Shown: in pieces, positions 26,065-33,615 of the stretch
How the letters are laid out: each line of letters starts with the position of its first letter
Position numbering within the stretch: the first letter of the stretch is position 1
Origin: Bacilli bacterium
GTDB lineage: Bacteria > Bacillota_I > Bacilli_A > ML615J-28 > CAG-313
DNA length: 43,978 nucleotides
Direction of reading: 5' to 3'
NCBI GenBank assembly: GCA_017398545.1
Contig: JAFQFT010000064.1
Location: 1 to 43,978 of the forward strand
Made by a program: the position numbers and the translations under genes
Notes under the pieces: generated by a model
What the model was told of the DNA's origin: nothing
What the model saw: only the letters and a program-made list of their open reading frames with translations
Databases searched by the model: none

Positions 26065-26469
26065 ATGGGTAAATTTCAAGACAAAGTTCAAAGATTTTTC
26101 TATGGTAGAAACGGAGTAGATAAATTAAATCGCTTTATTTTCTTTTTATATTTTATATCTTTTATAGTTTATTTATTTGTAAAACACTATATTGTATTAA
26201 TCGTTTCATCTATTATACTTATCATATATTTTTATCGTATGTTATCTAAAAAGTTATATAAAAGACAAAAAGAAAACGAAATCTATTTAAAGATAACTTC
26301 ATCTATTAAAAGACCATTTTTAAGATTCTTTCATAAAATTAGAGATCGAAAAACACATGTATACAAAAAATGTCCTAATTGTAAGAAAATCTTAAAATTA
26401 AGAAAAGTAAAAGGTTCTCATACGGTTAAATGTCCAGTTTGTAGTAATCATTTTAATATAAAAATATAA
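26065..26469 (+). CDS. Small membrane protein with C-terminal zinc ribbon
   Basis: 134 residues from the ATG at 26065, 6 bases after the ribosome site AAGGAGT. An upstream TTG in the same frame overlaps the previous gene and lacks a ribosome site. Two adjacent membrane helices (about 23-60) are followed by a very basic segment and a zinc ribbon (CPNC at about 108-111, CPVC at about 126-129). The family is not named. Pairing with the J-domain membrane protein suggests a shared membrane-associated task. Confidence 0.8.
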   Translation: MGKFQDKVQRFFYGRNGVDKLNRFIFFLYFISFIVYLFVKHYIVLIVSSIILIIYFYRMLSKKLYKRQKENEIYLKITSSIKRPFLRFFHKIRDRKTHVYKKCPNCKKILKLRKVKGSHTVKCPVCSNHFNIKI

Positions 26470-26499
26470 CCTCTAATCTTCACAATTAGAGGTTTTTAT
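26468..26499 (+). terminator. Convergent terminator
   Basis: A perfect 10-bp stem (26468-26477 with 26485-26494) has a 7-base loop and TTTTTATTTT. It lies between the plus-strand zinc-ribbon gene and the minus-strand cardiolipin synthase gene and may serve both. Confidence 0.85.
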
Positions 26500-26500
26500 T

Positions 26501-28039
26501 TTAGAAAAATGGTGAAAATACTTTTAATAACCCTACAAACAATCTAACAATAGCTTTTTGATAAGATGTTTTTTCATTTTGAATAGAACATTCTTTAATC
26601 GTATCTTCAAAATCTTCTTTCATATCTTTAATACAACTTGTTTTATACATCCATATAGCATTTTCATAATGATGAATAAAACTACGATAATCAAAATTAA
26701 TTGTGCCACATACTGCATATACATCATCACAAATAAAATTTTTAGCATGCATAAAACCTGGTGTAAACTCATAAACTTTAATTCCTGCTTTAATTAAAGG
26801 AATATATGAATTCTTAGTAAGTGCATATACAATTTTCTTATCAGGAATATGTGGTGTTATGATTACAACATTTACACCACGTTTACTAGCATTTATTAAA
26901 GCATTACTAAGTTCACTATCAATTATTAAATATGGAGTAGTGATATAAACATAATCTTTAGCTTGATTTATTAAATTAAGATATGTATTTTCCGCAATAT
27001 CAGCTATATAAATAGGTCTTGGACCAGTTCCAAATGGTAAATAAAATCCATCACTTTTAATTTCATGATTTTTATTAATATAATCATCTAAATTACTTAT
27101 ACTACCATCATTTAAATCCCAATCAAATAAAAATATTTTAAGAATTTCATTAACACCTTTTCCACGAAGTTCTATTACACTATCTTTCCAATAACCTAAA
27201 CGATGATTTTTATTAATATATTCATCTGCTAAATTAATTCCACCAGTATAAGCTATATCTCCATCAATAATAGTAATTTTTCTATGACTTCTATTATTAT
27301 GACTAGAATTAGCACGACCATTAAATTTAGCAAAACAATTTGCTTTAATACCATAGGATCTTAAACGTTTAAAGTAATTAACAGGAAGTGTTAACAAACA
27401 ACCAATATCATCATATAAAAATCTTACTTCTACTCCCTCAACAACTTTACTTTTTAAAACATTTAATATTTCACTCCACATATATCCATCTTCTACAATA
27501 AAATATTCCATGAAAATATATTTCTTTGCATTTTTTAATTCATTTAAAAACTCATCAAAAAACTCTTCACCACATCTATAATATTTACTAGTAGTTTTAT
27601 CGCATAAAGAATTCAATGAATCATTTGATAAAGCATATGCTTTTTGATATGCTTCTAAATCAATACTTTTCAAAGAGTCTAAAACACTTTTATCAACATT
27701 AAATAAATTAGATTTATCTTTGTTAAGCTTAGCAAGAAACTTTTTTTCTTTTATTGTAATTAATCTTCTACCAAGAATAATATATAATAATGCACCAAAC
27801 GGTTGAAATACTAATATTATTAACATCCAAGGTAATTTAGTTTCTGGAATAGTTTTAGAATTTATAATAAATAATAATGTAAGTACACTTATAACATAAG
27901 ATACAATATAAAATACTAGTAAATAATCATTTAAATATCTTTGTAAGTAAAATATTGAAACTAACTCTACTATAATAAATAATAAAGATATAAAGTATCT
28001 AGATGTAATAGCTCGTAATAATTTCTTAAAAAGCATCAT
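26501..28039 (-). CDS. cls: Cardiolipin synthase (phospholipase D superfamily)
   Basis: 512 residues. N-terminal membrane helices (about 10-30, 36-57, 69-88) are followed by two PLD catalytic motifs: HNNRSHRKITIIDGD (near 240-254) and HAKNFICDD (near 430-438), each HxK(x)4D. The enzyme transfers a phosphatidyl group between two phosphatidylglycerol molecules to form cardiolipin at the cytoplasmic membrane. Length and topology match bacterial ClsA. The ribosome site AAAGGAG precedes ATG. Confidence 0.93.
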   Translation of the reverse strand: MMLFKKLLRAITSRYFISLLFIIVELVSIFYLQRYLNDYLLVFYIVSYVISVLTLLFIINSKTIPETKLPWMLIILVFQPFGALLYIILGRRLITIKEKKFLAKLNKDKSNLFNVDKSVLDSLKSIDLEAYQKAYALSNDSLNSLCDKTTSKYYRCGEEFFDEFLNELKNAKKYIFMEYFIVEDGYMWSEILNVLKSKVVEGVEVRFLYDDIGCLLTLPVNYFKRLRSYGIKANCFAKFNGRANSSHNNRSHRKITIIDGDIAYTGGINLADEYINKNHRLGYWKDSVIELRGKGVNEILKIFLFDWDLNDGSISNLDDYINKNHEIKSDGFYLPFGTGPRPIYIADIAENTYLNLINQAKDYVYITTPYLIIDSELSNALINASKRGVNVVIITPHIPDKKIVYALTKNSYIPLIKAGIKVYEFTPGFMHAKNFICDDVYAVCGTINFDYRSFIHHYENAIWMYKTSCIKDMKEDFEDTIKECSIQNEKTSYQKAIVRLFVGLLKVFSPFF

Positions 28040-28080
28040 TTTTCTCCTTTATTAGAAGTATTATACAAATAAAATATCAA

Positions 28081-28992
28081 CTATTTATTAATCTTTTTTA
28101 TTTTAGCAACATAAAATCCTTCAAAATATTCATTAGGTTTAATACATAAAGTTCCATCAATCTTAGTAGGTAATAGTGGTAAATATTTTTTTACTTCATC
28201 ACTAAATGGTACAACTACACAATTATTAAGTTTTAATATTTTATTTACAACTTCTTCATTTTCAATATCTAAAATAGAACAAGTAGAATAAATCATCTCA
28301 CAACCAGGTTTTAAAATTGTTAAAGCCTTTTTTAATAATTCAAATTGCAACTTACTTGAATTAAATACAAGTGCTTTAGAAAACTTACTCATACTTTTAT
28401 CATAAATAGATAAAGTACCACTTCCACTACATGGAGCATCAAGTAATATTTGATCAAATCTAAAATAATCATCTAATTTTCTAGAATCTACACACATAAA
28501 ATTAACACATGTTGCACCTAGTTTAGAAACATTAGACTTTAATCTTTCCATTCTAATCTTATCAATCTCACAAGCAGTAATAAATGAATTATTATTAACA
28601 AGTTGCGCAATATAAGTCGTTTTACTACCAGGAGATGCACACATATCTAAAATATCACATGATTCTTTTGGATTTAATAAAAGTGCAGGAAGTTGTGAGG
28701 ATAAACTTTGTAAATATATTTTACCCTCTTTACATAAATTTAAATCAAGCATTTCTTTACTGTTTTTGTTTTTAATAATTAGCGCATCAACAAATAAATG
28801 ATTTTCTTCATATAAAATACCTAATTTATTAAACTCTTCAATTACTTCTTCTTTATTAGTTTTTAAAGTATTGATTCTAACAGTTGTAAATCTAAAACAC
28901 TTATATCCTTCAATAACTTCTTCTTTTAATTCTTCTCCATATTGTTTAGTTAATGCTTCAACTAAAAATTCATTAATTAATGTATTATTCAT
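28081..28992 (-). CDS. RsmB/RsmF-type RNA m5C methyltransferase
   Basis: 303 residues without the N-terminal NusB-like domain of RsmB. SAM-binding motif I is DILDMCASPGSKTTYIAQL (about 114-132). The two catalytic-site cysteines are in DAPCSGSGTL (motif IV) and YSTCSI (motif VI). The family methylates cytosine-5 in 16S rRNA or tRNA. The RsmF-like C-terminal PUA and RNA-recognition tail is absent, so it is a short form and the exact target base is unknown. The ribosome site GAGGT precedes ATG. Confidence 0.88.
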   Translation of the reverse strand: MNNTLINEFLVEALTKQYGEELKEEVIEGYKCFRFTTVRINTLKTNKEEVIEEFNKLGILYEENHLFVDALIIKNKNSKEMLDLNLCKEGKIYLQSLSSQLPALLLNPKESCDILDMCASPGSKTTYIAQLVNNNSFITACEIDKIRMERLKSNVSKLGATCVNFMCVDSRKLDDYFRFDQILLDAPCSGSGTLSIYDKSMSKFSKALVFNSSKLQFELLKKALTILKPGCEMIYSTCSILDIENEEVVNKILKLNNCVVVPFSDEVKKYLPLLPTKIDGTLCIKPNEYFEGFYVAKIKKINK

Positions 28993-29107
28993 AAACTTTT
29001 ACCTCATACTATAAGTATATCAATTTTAAAAAACTATTTCAATTATTTAAAGATTAAAACTTTTAAAAAAATATTGTTAATTTTTAAACAAAATATCCAA
29101 AATGTAG

Positions 29108-29113
29108 TATAAT
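29108..29113 (+). promoter_or_regulatory. -10 element of the CofE-like gene
   Basis: TATAAT lies 43 bases upstream of the ATG at 29156, within AT-rich sequence. The -35 is weak (TTAAAC-like). Confidence 0.45.
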
Positions 29114-29155
29114 AGGTATGGCTTATTTTATAAGTAAATTTAAGAGGTATAAAAA

Positions 29156-30346
29156 ATGGAAAGATTAGTAGGAACAGTATCAAGAGGTGTTAGAGCACCA
29201 ATTATTAGAGAAAAAGATGATATTTGTAAAATCGTCGTTGAAAGTGTGATTAACGCAAGTATTTCAGAAGGTTTTAGTTTAAGAGACAAAGACGTAGTAG
29301 GAGTTACAGAAGCAGTTGTTGCACGTGCACAAGGAAACTATGCAACAGTAGATAACATTGCAACAGATATCAAAACAAAATTCCCTGATGGAACATTCGG
29401 TGTAGTATTCCCAATTTTAAGTAGAAATAGATTCTCTATTTGTTTAAAAGGGATTGCTCGTGGAGCTAAGAAAATTGTATTAATGCTTAGTTACCCATCA
29501 GATGAAGTAGGAAATCATTTAGTATCACTAGATCAATTAGATGAGCATAACATTAACCCTTGGTCAGATGTTCTAACTGAAGAAAAATATCGTGAATTGT
29601 TTGGCTATCAAAAACATCATTTCACTGGTGTTGACTATGTAGCATACTATAAAGAACTTGTTGAACAAGAAGGTTGTGAATGTGAAATTATCTTCGCAAA
29701 CGATGTAAGAACAATTCTTAACTATACAAATAATGTTCTATGTTGTGATATTCACTCTAGAGCTCGTAGTAAACGCCTTTTAAAAGCTAAAGGTGCTAAC
29801 CTTGTATATGGATTAGATGACATCTTAACAGAACCTGTTAATGGTAGTGGATATAACAAAGACTATGGTTTACTTGGTAGTAATAAAGCAACAGAAGACA
29901 AAATCAAACTATTCCCAAGAGATGGACAAGTAATCGTTGAAGAAATTCAAAGACAATTAAAAGAAAAAACTGGTAAAAGTATTGAAGTACTAGTTTATGG
30001 TGATGGAGCATTTAAAGACCCTGTTGGTAAAATTTGGGAACTTGCTGATCCAGTTGTTGCACCATTCTACACTAGTGGTCTAGTTGGACAACCAAATGAA
30101 TTAAAATTAAAATACTTAGCTGATAACGACTTTGCAGACCTAAGCGGTGAAGAACTTAAAAAAGCAATCTCAGAATCAATTAAACAAAAAGATGCTAACC
30201 TTGTTGGTTCAATGGCATCACAAGGAACAACTCCTAGACAACTAACTGACCTTATAGGTTCTTTATGTGACCTAACTTCAGGTAGTGGGGACAAAGGAAC
30301 TCCTATTATTCTAATTCAAGGTTATTTCGATAACTATACAAACTAA
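29156..30346 (+). CDS. CofE-like (F420-0:gamma-glutamyl ligase family) protein
   Basis: 396 residues. The family pattern is seen: a beta strand, then DKDVVGVTEAVVARAQGNY (about 43-61), GVVFPILSRNRFS, conserved CCDIHSRARSKR, GYNKDYGLLGSNK, VYGDGAFKDP and late DLTSGSGDKGTP. True CofE adds glutamates to coenzyme F420, but nothing else of F420 biosynthesis is here and Bacillota of this type generally lack F420. This long form is better described as an uncharacterised ligase of that fold, perhaps glutamylating another acceptor. The ribosome site AGAGGT precedes ATG. It is monocistronic with a very strong terminator. Confidence 0.75.
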   Translation: MERLVGTVSRGVRAPIIREKDDICKIVVESVINASISEGFSLRDKDVVGVTEAVVARAQGNYATVDNIATDIKTKFPDGTFGVVFPILSRNRFSICLKGIARGAKKIVLMLSYPSDEVGNHLVSLDQLDEHNINPWSDVLTEEKYRELFGYQKHHFTGVDYVAYYKELVEQEGCECEIIFANDVRTILNYTNNVLCCDIHSRARSKRLLKAKGANLVYGLDDILTEPVNGSGYNKDYGLLGSNKATEDKIKLFPRDGQVIVEEIQRQLKEKTGKSIEVLVYGDGAFKDPVGKIWELADPVVAPFYTSGLVGQPNELKLKYLADNDFADLSGEELKKAISESIKQKDANLVGSMASQGTTPRQLTDLIGSLCDLTSGSGDKGTPIILIQGYFDNYTN

Positions 30347-30353
30347 TAAAATT

Positions 30354-30388
30354 ATCCTACATACTAAATTTAGTATGTAGGATTTTTA
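30354..30388 (+). terminator. Perfect 15-bp palindromic terminator
   Basis: 30354-30383 is a perfect 30-base palindrome followed by a T-run on the plus strand and AATTTTATT on the minus. It can end both the CofE-like gene and the converging lipoprotein gene. Confidence 0.88.
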
Positions 30389-30485
30389 ACTTTCATATTA
30401 TAATCAAATAACCATATATAGTGGTATATAAATTATGTCATCTTTAATCTTCAAATTACTTATTATGCACAACATTATGGTTTAT

Positions 30486-30941
30486 CTAATTACTAATTCC
30501 ATATATTATATCCATTTCAAATTCACAAGATTCTCCTAATAAACGAAGTTGTATTTTTTCATATCCACCATCAGTATAAATTGTAGTGATTTTATTAGGT
30601 ATTATTTCTTGTACAATTTTATCACCTTTAATCAAGACAAAATAAGCATTACCACTATAAAGTTTATAATCAATAGTAAAGCTATAATGATTATTATCAC
30701 TATCAATTTCTTTAATTAAATAATTACCTGATAGTTTTTTACAAGAAACAGAAAACTTATCATTATAACTTTTAGTAGAACTTCCTACTTTAATAACACT
30801 TTTATATGTAAAAACATCTTCTTTTTTAAAATGACACAAGCTATAATCTTCTTCTCCATTTGTATCTTCAATATGATTAATACTACAAGAAGATAATGAA
30901 ATCAAAATCAATAATACAAATAATAAAAGTAATTTCTTCAT
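30486..30941 (-). CDS. Small hypothetical lipoprotein
   Basis: 151 residues. The signal peptide has a lipobox (LSSC, Cys 19); the mature part is beta-rich with paired Cys. No family is recognised. Its ATG lies one base after the SDR gene's stop, so it is co-transcribed with it. It may be a species-specific cell-envelope protein. Confidence 0.7.
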   Translation of the reverse strand: MKKLLLLFVLLILISLSSCSINHIEDTNGEEDYSLCHFKKEDVFTYKSVIKVGSSTKSYNDKFSVSCKKLSGNYLIKEIDSDNNHYSFTIDYKLYSGNAYFVLIKGDKIVQEIIPNKITTIYTDGGYEKIQLRLLGESCEFEMDIIYGISN

Positions 30942-30942
30942 A

Positions 30943-31719
30943 TTAGTCGCCTTTTTTCATTGTTTTTGCACTTGTCTTAGTTACAAACTTTCTAGGTGCA
31001 AAACGAGTTGCAAAAATAGTTAATCTATTCTTAAATCCTACAATTGCAAGACTCTTGCCTTTTAATGATTTTTTATATCCAAATTCAGCAACCATAGCTG
31101 CTGTAACAGGTTTAATCTTTTTAAATGTATAATCGTTATGTGCAAGCTCAACAAACTTAGATAAGAATGGACCAGGGCATAAAGTTAGTAGCTTAACGTT
31201 AGTTTTTCTAATTTCATAAGAAATTGCTTCACCTAAAAGTAATACATAAGATTTACATGCATGATATGTACACATATAAGGTGCAGGCATAAATGCAGCA
31301 ATAGATGCAACATTAATAATATGCCCTTCATTTTGTTTTAACATTTCATCTACAAATACCTTAGTAAAGTATAATACTGCATTACAATCAACATAAGTCA
31401 TCTTAAGTTGCTTATCAATATCCATATCTTTAAAATCACATCTGTCACCAAATCCAGCAGCATTAACGACATTATTAACAAAATATCCTTTATCAATAGT
31501 ATACTTATAGACTTTTTTTAACTCTTCTTCTTTTGCAAGATCAGCAATACAAGTATCTATAACAATATTAGGATACATCTTACTTAATTCTTCTTTAACA
31601 TCATTTAACGCAACATCATCAATATCTACTAATAATAAATTATTTCCATCTTTTCCATATAATACCGCAAATTCTTTACCAAGTCCATTAGCAGCTCCTG
31701 TAATAAAAGTAACTTTCAT
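30943..31719 (-). CDS. SDR-family NAD(P)-dependent oxidoreductase
   Basis: 258 residues from ATG 31719. An in-frame ATG 12 bases upstream overlaps the ribosome site GGAGG and is rejected. Classical short-chain dehydrogenase motifs are TGAANGLG (7-14), NVVNAAG, the Ser of NVASIAAF, and YHACK for the catalytic Tyr-xxx-Lys, followed by LCPGPF. The likely reaction is NAD(P)-linked oxidation or reduction of a hydroxyl/keto group; the substrate is unknown. It is the first gene of a two-gene operon with the small lipoprotein. The IS110 element sits directly upstream of its promoter region. Confidence 0.9.
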   Translation of the reverse strand: MKVTFITGAANGLGKEFAVLYGKDGNNLLLVDIDDVALNDVKEELSKMYPNIVIDTCIADLAKEEELKKVYKYTIDKGYFVNNVVNAAGFGDRCDFKDMDIDKQLKMTYVDCNAVLYFTKVFVDEMLKQNEGHIINVASIAAFMPAPYMCTYHACKSYVLLLGEAISYEIRKTNVKLLTLCPGPFLSKFVELAHNDYTFKKIKPVTAAMVAEFGYKKSLKGKSLAIVGFKNRLTIFATRFAPRKFVTKTSAKTMKKGD

Positions 31720-31747
31720 AAAAACCTCCATAAATTTCTTATTATTA

Positions 31748-31801
31748 TTCGTGTATAATCTAAACTGAAATATTAAATGAATAGTTTAGATAAATCACGA
31801 A
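31748..31801. repeat. Long inverted repeat upstream of the SDR gene
   Basis: TTCGTG (31748-31753) and ATCTAAACT (31758-31766) pair perfectly with AGTTTAGAT (31783-31791) and CACGAA (31796-31801), with symmetric 4-base internal loops. A T-run follows on the plus strand. It overlaps the likely SDR promoter and lies just outside the predicted left end of the IS element. It could be an operator, a terminator, or part of the IS target. Confidence 0.65.
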
Positions 31802-31812
31802 TTTTTTATTTA

Positions 31813-31821
31813 TGATATACT
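31813..31821 (+). promoter_or_regulatory. TG-extended -10 promoter of the IS leader RNA
   Basis: TGATATACT is an extended -10. The expected start point (about 31828) coincides with the first base pairs of the 5' hairpin of the leader RNA. No good -35 is present inside the left end. In IS110 elements the -35 may be supplied by the right end in the circular form, where GTGACA (33427-33432) is a candidate. Confidence 0.5.
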
Positions 31822-31827
31822 TTTATT

Positions 31828-32100
31828 GAAGTTATATCGGCTTCATTTAATATTTTATTGCTTCTAGATAAACGTAATCTAGTTGTAATCGGTTGTGGGT
31901 ATGTTACTTTACATTCGGACCTTATTTCTTAATAAGTGAACCTGCGGTAAAATCCATGCCCCTTCCTTGCTTTTATTAACCTGCTTATATGTTTTTAGGA
32001 CTTTTAACCATTTAATTGATCCAGCACTGCTCACGAATAAAGCGAATTAGAAAGCATTTAACGGAAGATCAACCAAATATTTACAGGATTTATGAAAGGA
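31828..32100 (+). ncRNA. Candidate bridge/seek RNA of the IS110 element
   Basis: The segment is visibly richer in G+C than its surroundings, has no ORF and contains a series of pairings. These are a 5' stem-loop TGAAG/CTTCA (31827-31845), CTAGAT/ATCTAG (31864-31882), CTTATT/AATAAG (31921-31936), a stem GCGGTAAAA with TTTT..ACC.GC (31944-31984) enclosing an 18-base C-rich loop (31953-31970), and TTGATC/GATCAA (32016-32072) enclosing a 45-base loop. A 5' stem-loop followed by two large internal-loop hairpins upstream of the transposase is the known layout of IS621-type bridge RNAs, which pair with target and donor DNA. Guide pairing was not demonstrated. Confidence 0.55.
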
Positions 32101-32109
32101 GCGTATATT

Positions 32110-33360
32110 ATGAATTATAATCCCTGTATCACAATCGATGTATCTCAAGGCAAAAGCCATATTCAAGGTTTTATTGGCTATAATAATAAAAATCGTAAAC
32201 CTGACAACATTACTCAACCTAAAGTAATGAAACATTCAAAACAAAGCTTTAATAAAATTATAGAATTAATATCTATAATTAAGTCTAAAACTAATATGAT
32301 ACCTCTTGTTATTTTTGAATACACTGGAATCTATCATAAAACTTTAGAAAAGTTTTTGCGACAAAATGATATTCCATATCACATTGTTGCACCACTTCGT
32401 GCTGCTAAATCTCGTCAAAATGATATTAGAAGCGTTAAAACTGATAAACGTGATTGTTTAAGTCTTGCCAGAATGTTCTATGATATCAAAAATGAATCAT
32501 TAGGTAAATTTGATATTGAATCTGATGAGTATGAATCAATGAAACAATTAAATAGATTCTATGAAAATATCAAATTACGTCAACAAGAATTAAAGGTAAA
32601 CTTTAGAGAGCATCTTGCTGTTATTTATCCTAACTATAAAATAACTGATTCTAACCCTAATGGTGCTTTTAAACATGTTTATTCTAATGAATCACTAGGT
32701 TTCTTAAAAGAGTTTCCTCATCCAGAATTAGTAGTCAATAAGACAGTTGAAGAAATAGAAGAAAAATTAATTAAATATTTAGGAAAAATACATTCTAAAT
32801 ATTCTTTATCTATGGCTTCAAAACTTCTTGATTATTGTAAAGATTTAGTTTCTGGTTGTTCAGTAAATCAACCTCTTGTTTCTAATATGCAGTTTTATAT
32901 TTCTCAAATTGAATTATATGAAATTCAACTAAACGACACTTTAGATAAATTAATAACTTTAGCTAAAAATACAAGTCTTTATGATCTTCTTTTAACTATT
33001 CCTTGTGTCAAAGAAAATCTTGCTTCTAGATTTGTTGCTGAAATTGGTGATATAAATAGATTCAATTCTTATAAAGCTATTATTAGTTTTGTCGGTAACG
33101 ATCCTAAAATCTATCAATCAGGAGATGATTTAGGTCTTCATAAGAAAATAACTAAAAAAGGTAATAAGCACTTAAGAACTTTAATTTATCTAATTGTACA
33201 ACAAATGACTAAAGCTAAAAATATTGATTCAAGTATAAAAACTTTCTATAAAAAGAAAACGCAACAAGGTCTACCAAAACTTGCTGCGCTAATTGCCTGT
33301 AGTAATAAACTAATCCGCATTATTTATTACATGAATAAAACAGGCTGTGCTTTCATCTAG
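32110..33360 (+). CDS. IS110-family transposase (recombinase)
   Basis: 416 residues from ATG 32110, 8 bases after the ribosome site AAAGGAG. An ATG 18 bases upstream precedes that site and is rejected. The N-terminal RuvC-like DEDD domain has TIDVSQGKSH (first Asp), VIFEYTGIYHK (Glu) and VKTDKRDCLSLAR (two Asp). The C-terminal Tnp domain has LLTIPCVKENLASRFVAEIGD and IYQSGDD, whose Ser is the probable catalytic serine. IS110 enzymes recombine a circular element with its target under guidance of the element-encoded RNA. The frame is intact, so the element may be active. Confidence 0.92.
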   Translation: MNYNPCITIDVSQGKSHIQGFIGYNNKNRKPDNITQPKVMKHSKQSFNKIIELISIIKSKTNMIPLVIFEYTGIYHKTLEKFLRQNDIPYHIVAPLRAAKSRQNDIRSVKTDKRDCLSLARMFYDIKNESLGKFDIESDEYESMKQLNRFYENIKLRQQELKVNFREHLAVIYPNYKITDSNPNGAFKHVYSNESLGFLKEFPHPELVVNKTVEEIEEKLIKYLGKIHSKYSLSMASKLLDYCKDLVSGCSVNQPLVSNMQFYISQIELYEIQLNDTLDKLITLAKNTSLYDLLLTIPCVKENLASRFVAEIGDINRFNSYKAIISFVGNDPKIYQSGDDLGLHKKITKKGNKHLRTLIYLIVQQMTKAKNIDSSIKTFYKKKTQQGLPKLAALIACSNKLIRIIYYMNKTGCAFI

Positions 33361-33444
33361 CACTTAAATTTTAACACAAAAATAACTAAATATCAATATA
33401 TTAGTCATCTAAATTGCAAATATTGGGTGACAATCCTTTTTACG

Positions 33445-33481
33445 CTCATTTTACTATATTTTTTAAATGAGTATTTTTTTA
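33445..33481 (+). terminator. Terminator-like hairpin at the right end of the IS
   Basis: CTCATTT (33445-33451) pairs with AAATGAG (33465-33471), followed by a T-run on the plus strand. It would end the transposase message, or belongs to the flanking target. Confidence 0.55.
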
Positions 33482-33522
33482 TTATCATATTACTTGAATA
33501 CTTATGTTTATTTTACCACAAA

Positions 33523-33561
33523 ATAAAAAAAAACTCTAATAATTATAAAAATTATTAGAGT
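33523..33561 (-). terminator. Rho-independent terminator of the subtilase gene
   Basis: A perfect 12-bp stem (33533-33544 with 33550-33561) has a 5-base loop and a long T-run on the minus strand, 55 bases after the subtilase stop codon. Confidence 0.88.
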
Positions 33562-33615
33562 AAAATTTTAAGTCATTTTCTAAAAATTGAGTACTTCGCT
33601 AGTGATTTGTAACCA

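Larger units (their letters stand above)
31803..33481 (+). mobile_element. IS110-group insertion sequence (boundaries approximate)
   Basis: The element comprises a roughly 280-base structured non-coding leader, an IS110-type DEDD transposase gene and a short right end. A long 5' non-coding region and short 3' region are typical of the IS110 group rather than IS1111. No terminal inverted repeats are evident, as expected. The exact ends cannot be fixed: the left lies between about 31800 and 31815 and the right between 33361 and about 33481. Only one copy is in the window. Confidence 0.7.

Noticed and set aside
29156..30346. Evidence for coenzyme F420 biosynthesis
   Set aside because: Only one CofE-like gene is present and no other F420 gene is in the window; the fold alone does not show the pathway.
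32047..32235. 62-codon minus-strand ORF across the IS leader and transposase start
   Set aside because: It overlaps the structured leader and conserved DEDD codons; no ribosome site.
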